Shown here in pieces: positions 5,846-7,782 of a DNA stretch of 7,782 nt; positions within the stretch are counted from its first letter, which is position 1, and each line of letters begins with the position of its first letter. The notes beneath the pieces were generated by a model. It was not told where the DNA came from. It saw only the letters and a list, made by a program, of their open reading frames with translations, and did not search any database. The stretch is taken from positions 1 through 7,782 of the forward strand of contig JACDAS010000176.1 in assembly GCA_013695295.1 (NCBI GenBank), in the 5' to 3' direction. Made by a program: the position numbers and the translations under genes. The DNA is from Actinomycetota bacterium (GTDB lineage Bacteria; Actinomycetota; Thermoleophilia; Gaiellales; Gaiellaceae).

Positions 5846-6490
5846 CTAGGCGACTGCCGCCCTTCCCGTGTCTGCACGGCGATTGCCAATGAGTACGAAT
5901 GCCGCAGCAGCGGCGACCATGCCGACCAGCAGGACGGCAGAGCGCAGGAGCACGCCGGGGTAGCCGAGGGTGCTCACGTCGACGAAGGGATACGGGTACC
6001 AATCGACGGAGGCGCCGCGGATGAGTGTGTAGACAAGCCACGCGGCCGGGAAGCAGAGCCAGAGCGCGGCCACGCGAAATGCGAGCCGGTGGCGAGGCGG
6101 GTCGATCAGCCAGTCGGCGACGACCACGATCGGGATCAGCTTGTGGAGGATGAAGTCGACCCAGGGAAGCGGGGTCTGCAGGCTTTCCTGCAAGCCGGAG
6201 AGCAGGAGCGCGAAGACGATGCCCGTGATTGCGAGATAGAGCGTCACGGCGCCGCGGAGCGCGTCGAAGAGCGCGGTGCGCTCCGTGCGCGGCACGGACG
6301 CGGTGAGCGCGAGCAGTGCAGCGGCGAGGATGTTGCTCTGGATCGTGAAGAAGCTGAAGAAGTTGCCGGTGTCGAAACCGGGACGGTCGGCACTCGAGGC
6401 GAGCTGGTAGGTGATCGCGACGACGCCGGCGGCGGCGAACGCCAGCCGTGCGAGGTTCAGTGCGAGATCACGCGGACGCACGGCCGTCAC
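5846..6490 (-). CDS. Pr6Pr family (FAR-17a/AIG1-like) six-helix membrane protein
   Basis: A 214-residue polytopic membrane protein with about six helices (12-30, 46-66, 79-100, 112-129, 138-157, 177-202). It carries the bacterial Pr6Pr traits: FFSFFTIQSNIL (44-55), LYLAITGIVFALLL, DFILHKLIPIVVVADWLI (112-129) and a WYPYPFVDV motif (164-172) after the fifth helix. Eukaryotic relatives in the FAR-17a/AIG1 family (AIG1, ADTRP) are threonine hydrolases of branched fatty-acid esters; T49 and H116 fall where their catalytic Thr and His would be, so a membrane lipid hydrolase role is possible but inferred. The start is GTG at 6488-6490; GGAG lies only 2 bases before it, so an in-frame GTG at 6479-6481, with 11 bases from that GGAG, is an alternative. 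It is divergent from the glycosyltransferase gene at 6615. Confidence 0.88.
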   Translation of the reverse strand: MTAVRPRDLALNLARLAFAAAGVVAITYQLASSADRPGFDTGNFFSFFTIQSNILAAALLALTASVPRTERTALFDALRGAVTLYLAITGIVFALLLSGLQESLQTPLPWVDFILHKLIPIVVVADWLIDPPRHRLAFRVAALWLCFPAAWLVYTLIRGASVDWYPYPFVDVSTLGYPGVLLRSAVLLVGMVAAAAAFVLIGNRRADTGRAAVA

Positions 6491-6522
6491 ACTCCGAGTC
6501 GGCTCGGCGCCGATCCGCGAAA

Positions 6523-6550
6523 GACCCGAGCGTCGACGGGTCGGTACCGA
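6523..6550. promoter_or_regulatory. Overlapping inverted repeats in the divergent intergenic region
   Basis: GACCCG (6523-6528) and CGGGTC (6537-6542) form an inverted repeat with an 8-base gap, directly adjoining the 10-base palindrome TCGGTACCGA (6541-6550). They sit midway between the divergent Pr6Pr and glycosyltransferase genes (6491-6614), where an operator would be expected, but short palindromes are frequent in GC-rich DNA. No convincing -10/-35 pair was seen for either gene. Confidence 0.2.
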
Positions 6551-6614
6551 TTCAGCGTTCCTCGGGCGATGGCGGGAAGACTACGCACGAAACTCGAACC
6601 CGCTGGGGAGTTTT

Positions 6615-7782
6615 GTGAGCGTTGTACCGGGTGATGAGGGCGAAGACTGCGTGGCTGCCTACGACGTCATCTGCCTCTCTCACCTCCGCTGGGATTTCGT
6701 CTGGCAGCGCCCCCAGCAGCTTCTGACCAGGTTCGCACGTGATCGCCGGGTGATCTTCGTCGAGGAGCCCGTTCCAGGCGACGGGCCGTCGGCGCTCGAT
6801 CTCAGCAGCCGGGAGGAAGGGGTCGTCGTCGCCGTACCTCACCTGCCCCGGGATCTCTCGCCCGAGCAGGCAAACACAGAGCAGGAGCGGCTCCTGCAGG
6901 ATCTGCTCGGGCAGCTTGGCATCGAGCGGTACGTCCTCTGGCTGTACACGCCGATGGCGGTTGCCTTCACGCGGGGGCTGAAGCCGCTCGCCATCGTCTA
7001 CGACTGCATGGATGAGCTGTCCGCCTTTGCGCAAGCGCCGCCCGAGCTCCGTCAGCTCGAGGACGAGCTGTTCCGGACCGCCGACCTCGTCTTCACCGGG
7101 GGTGTGAGCCTGTTCGAGGCCAAGCGGGACCGGCATCACGACGTGCACCTCTTCCCGAGCAGCGTCGACACGGCGCACTTCGCCGCCGCTCGCTCGGCGG
7201 GTCCCGAGCCCGAGGATCAAGCGGGGATCTCGAGCCCCCGCCTCGGCTACATCGGCGTCATCGACGAGCGGATGGATCTCGGGCTGCTCGCCGCGGTTGC
7301 CGCTGCCGAGCCGAGCTGGCAGCTCATTCTGATCGGGCCGCTCGCGAAGATCGATCCGGGAGATCTGCCAAGGCGCCCGAACATCCACTACCTGGGTCAA
7401 CGTCCATATGCGGAGCTGCCCTCCTACCTGCACGGCTGGGACGTGGCCCTGCTTCCGTTCGTCCGCAACGAGTCAACGCGCTTCATCAGTCCGACGAAGA
7501 CCCCGGAGTACCTCGCTGCGGGCCTGCCGGTCGTCTCGACTCCCATCGCGGACGTCGTTCGTCCCTACGGCGACGAGGGCCTCGTCGGGATTGCGGGCGA
7601 CGCGGCGGAGTTCGTCGAGCGCTGCCGCGAGGCGATGCTCGAGCACTCGGAGGAACGTCTCCGCCGGGTGGACGCGTTCTTGACCGAGAACTCCTGGGAC
7701 TTCACCTGGGCGGATATGAGCGAGCATCTCGAGCGGGTTGTCCGGCGAGGCCGGTCGGCACGGGAGTCACACCCCCAGTGGC
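6615..7782 (+). CDS. GT-B glycosyltransferase, partial (runs off the right edge)
   Basis: A frame open for at least 389 codons with no stop before the window ends. It encodes a cytosolic two-domain GT-B enzyme that would move a sugar from a nucleotide-sugar to an acceptor, probably in envelope or exopolysaccharide synthesis. Visible: the N-terminal motif SHLRWDFVWQRPQQLL (22-37), VIFVEEP, VYDCMDELSAF (128-138), a segment TADLVFTGGVSLFEAK ending the N-domain, FPSSVD at the interdomain linker, LGYIGVIDERMD opening the C-domain, and the sugar-nucleotide site region SPTKTPEYLAAGLPVVSTP (292-310) with the E298 expected in this family. The GTG at 6615 has GGGGAG at 6605-6610 (4-base spacing); a GTG at 6651 would begin just before AYDVICLSH and is the alternative. 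Proteins of this type are, as I recall, often encoded near UDP-galactopyranose mutase; no such gene is in view. It is probably near its end, since the C-domain is complete. Confidence 0.88.
   Translation, partial: MSVVPGDEGEDCVAAYDVICLSHLRWDFVWQRPQQLLTRFARDRRVIFVEEPVPGDGPSALDLSSREEGVVVAVPHLPRDLSPEQANTEQERLLQDLLGQLGIERYVLWLYTPMAVAFTRGLKPLAIVYDCMDELSAFAQAPPELRQLEDELFRTADLVFTGGVSLFEAKRDRHHDVHLFPSSVDTAHFAAARSAGPEPEDQAGISSPRLGYIGVIDERMDLGLLAAVAAAEPSWQLILIGPLAKIDPGDLPRRPNIHYLGQRPYAELPSYLHGWDVALLPFVRNESTRFISPTKTPEYLAAGLPVVSTPIADVVRPYGDEGLVGIAGDAAEFVERCREAMLEHSEERLRRVDAFLTENSWDFTWADMSEHLERVVRRGRSARESHPQW

Noticed and set aside
6552..7433. Minus-strand open frame of 293 codons opposite the GT-B glycosyltransferase
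   Set aside because: The plus-strand frame carries recognisable glycosyltransferase motifs along its full length; the minus frame does not.

Overview
The window is a GC-rich stretch of ordinary-looking bacterial chromosome. Codons strongly favour G or C at the third position, GTG starts are common, several genes seem to lack a Shine-Dalgarno site, and the families present (a group 1 sigma-70 factor with a short N-terminal region, a GT-C membrane protein, YidB/DUF937, Pr6Pr) fit Actinomycetota. The overall style suggests a deep-branching class such as Thermoleophilia, but that is an inference, not something the sequence proves. I see no rRNA, tRNA, CRISPR array, insertion sequence, integrase or attachment site.

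Layout. Positions 35-808 (minus) hold a short-chain dehydrogenase/reductase. It is divergent from a primary-type sigma-70 factor at 978-2078 (plus). After a strong stem-loop at 2087-2105 comes a 667-residue GT-C-like membrane glycosyltransferase with a large extracytoplasmic C-terminal part (2176-4179, plus). It converges with a run of four minus-strand genes, which read from right to left are: a six-helix Pr6Pr/FAR-17a/AIG1-like membrane protein (5846-6490), a YidB/DUF937 protein (5305-5754), a four-helix membrane protein of unknown function (4517-5086) and a 61-residue two-CxxC zinc-ribbon protein (4197-4382). On the other side of a divergent intergenic region, a cytosolic GT-B glycosyltransferase starts at 6615 (plus) and runs off the right edge.

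How the genes fit together. The two glycosyltransferases could both serve cell-envelope glycan synthesis, one cytosolic and one acting on a lipid-linked donor at the membrane, but they are not adjacent and no shared operon is visible. The sigma factor is a housekeeping gene. The minus-strand genes have separate starts, and two of them have candidate stem-loops downstream, so they look like small independent units rather than one pathway operon.

No clear new multi-gene system is visible. The points most worth a second look are the conserved Thr and His in the Pr6Pr protein, which appear to match the catalytic pair of eukaryotic AIG1/ADTRP lipid hydrolases; three starts with a -10-like hexamer only 6-7 bases upstream, suggesting leaderless mRNAs; and a coding-like reading frame at 5095-5334 with no usable start codon, possibly a gene remnant.
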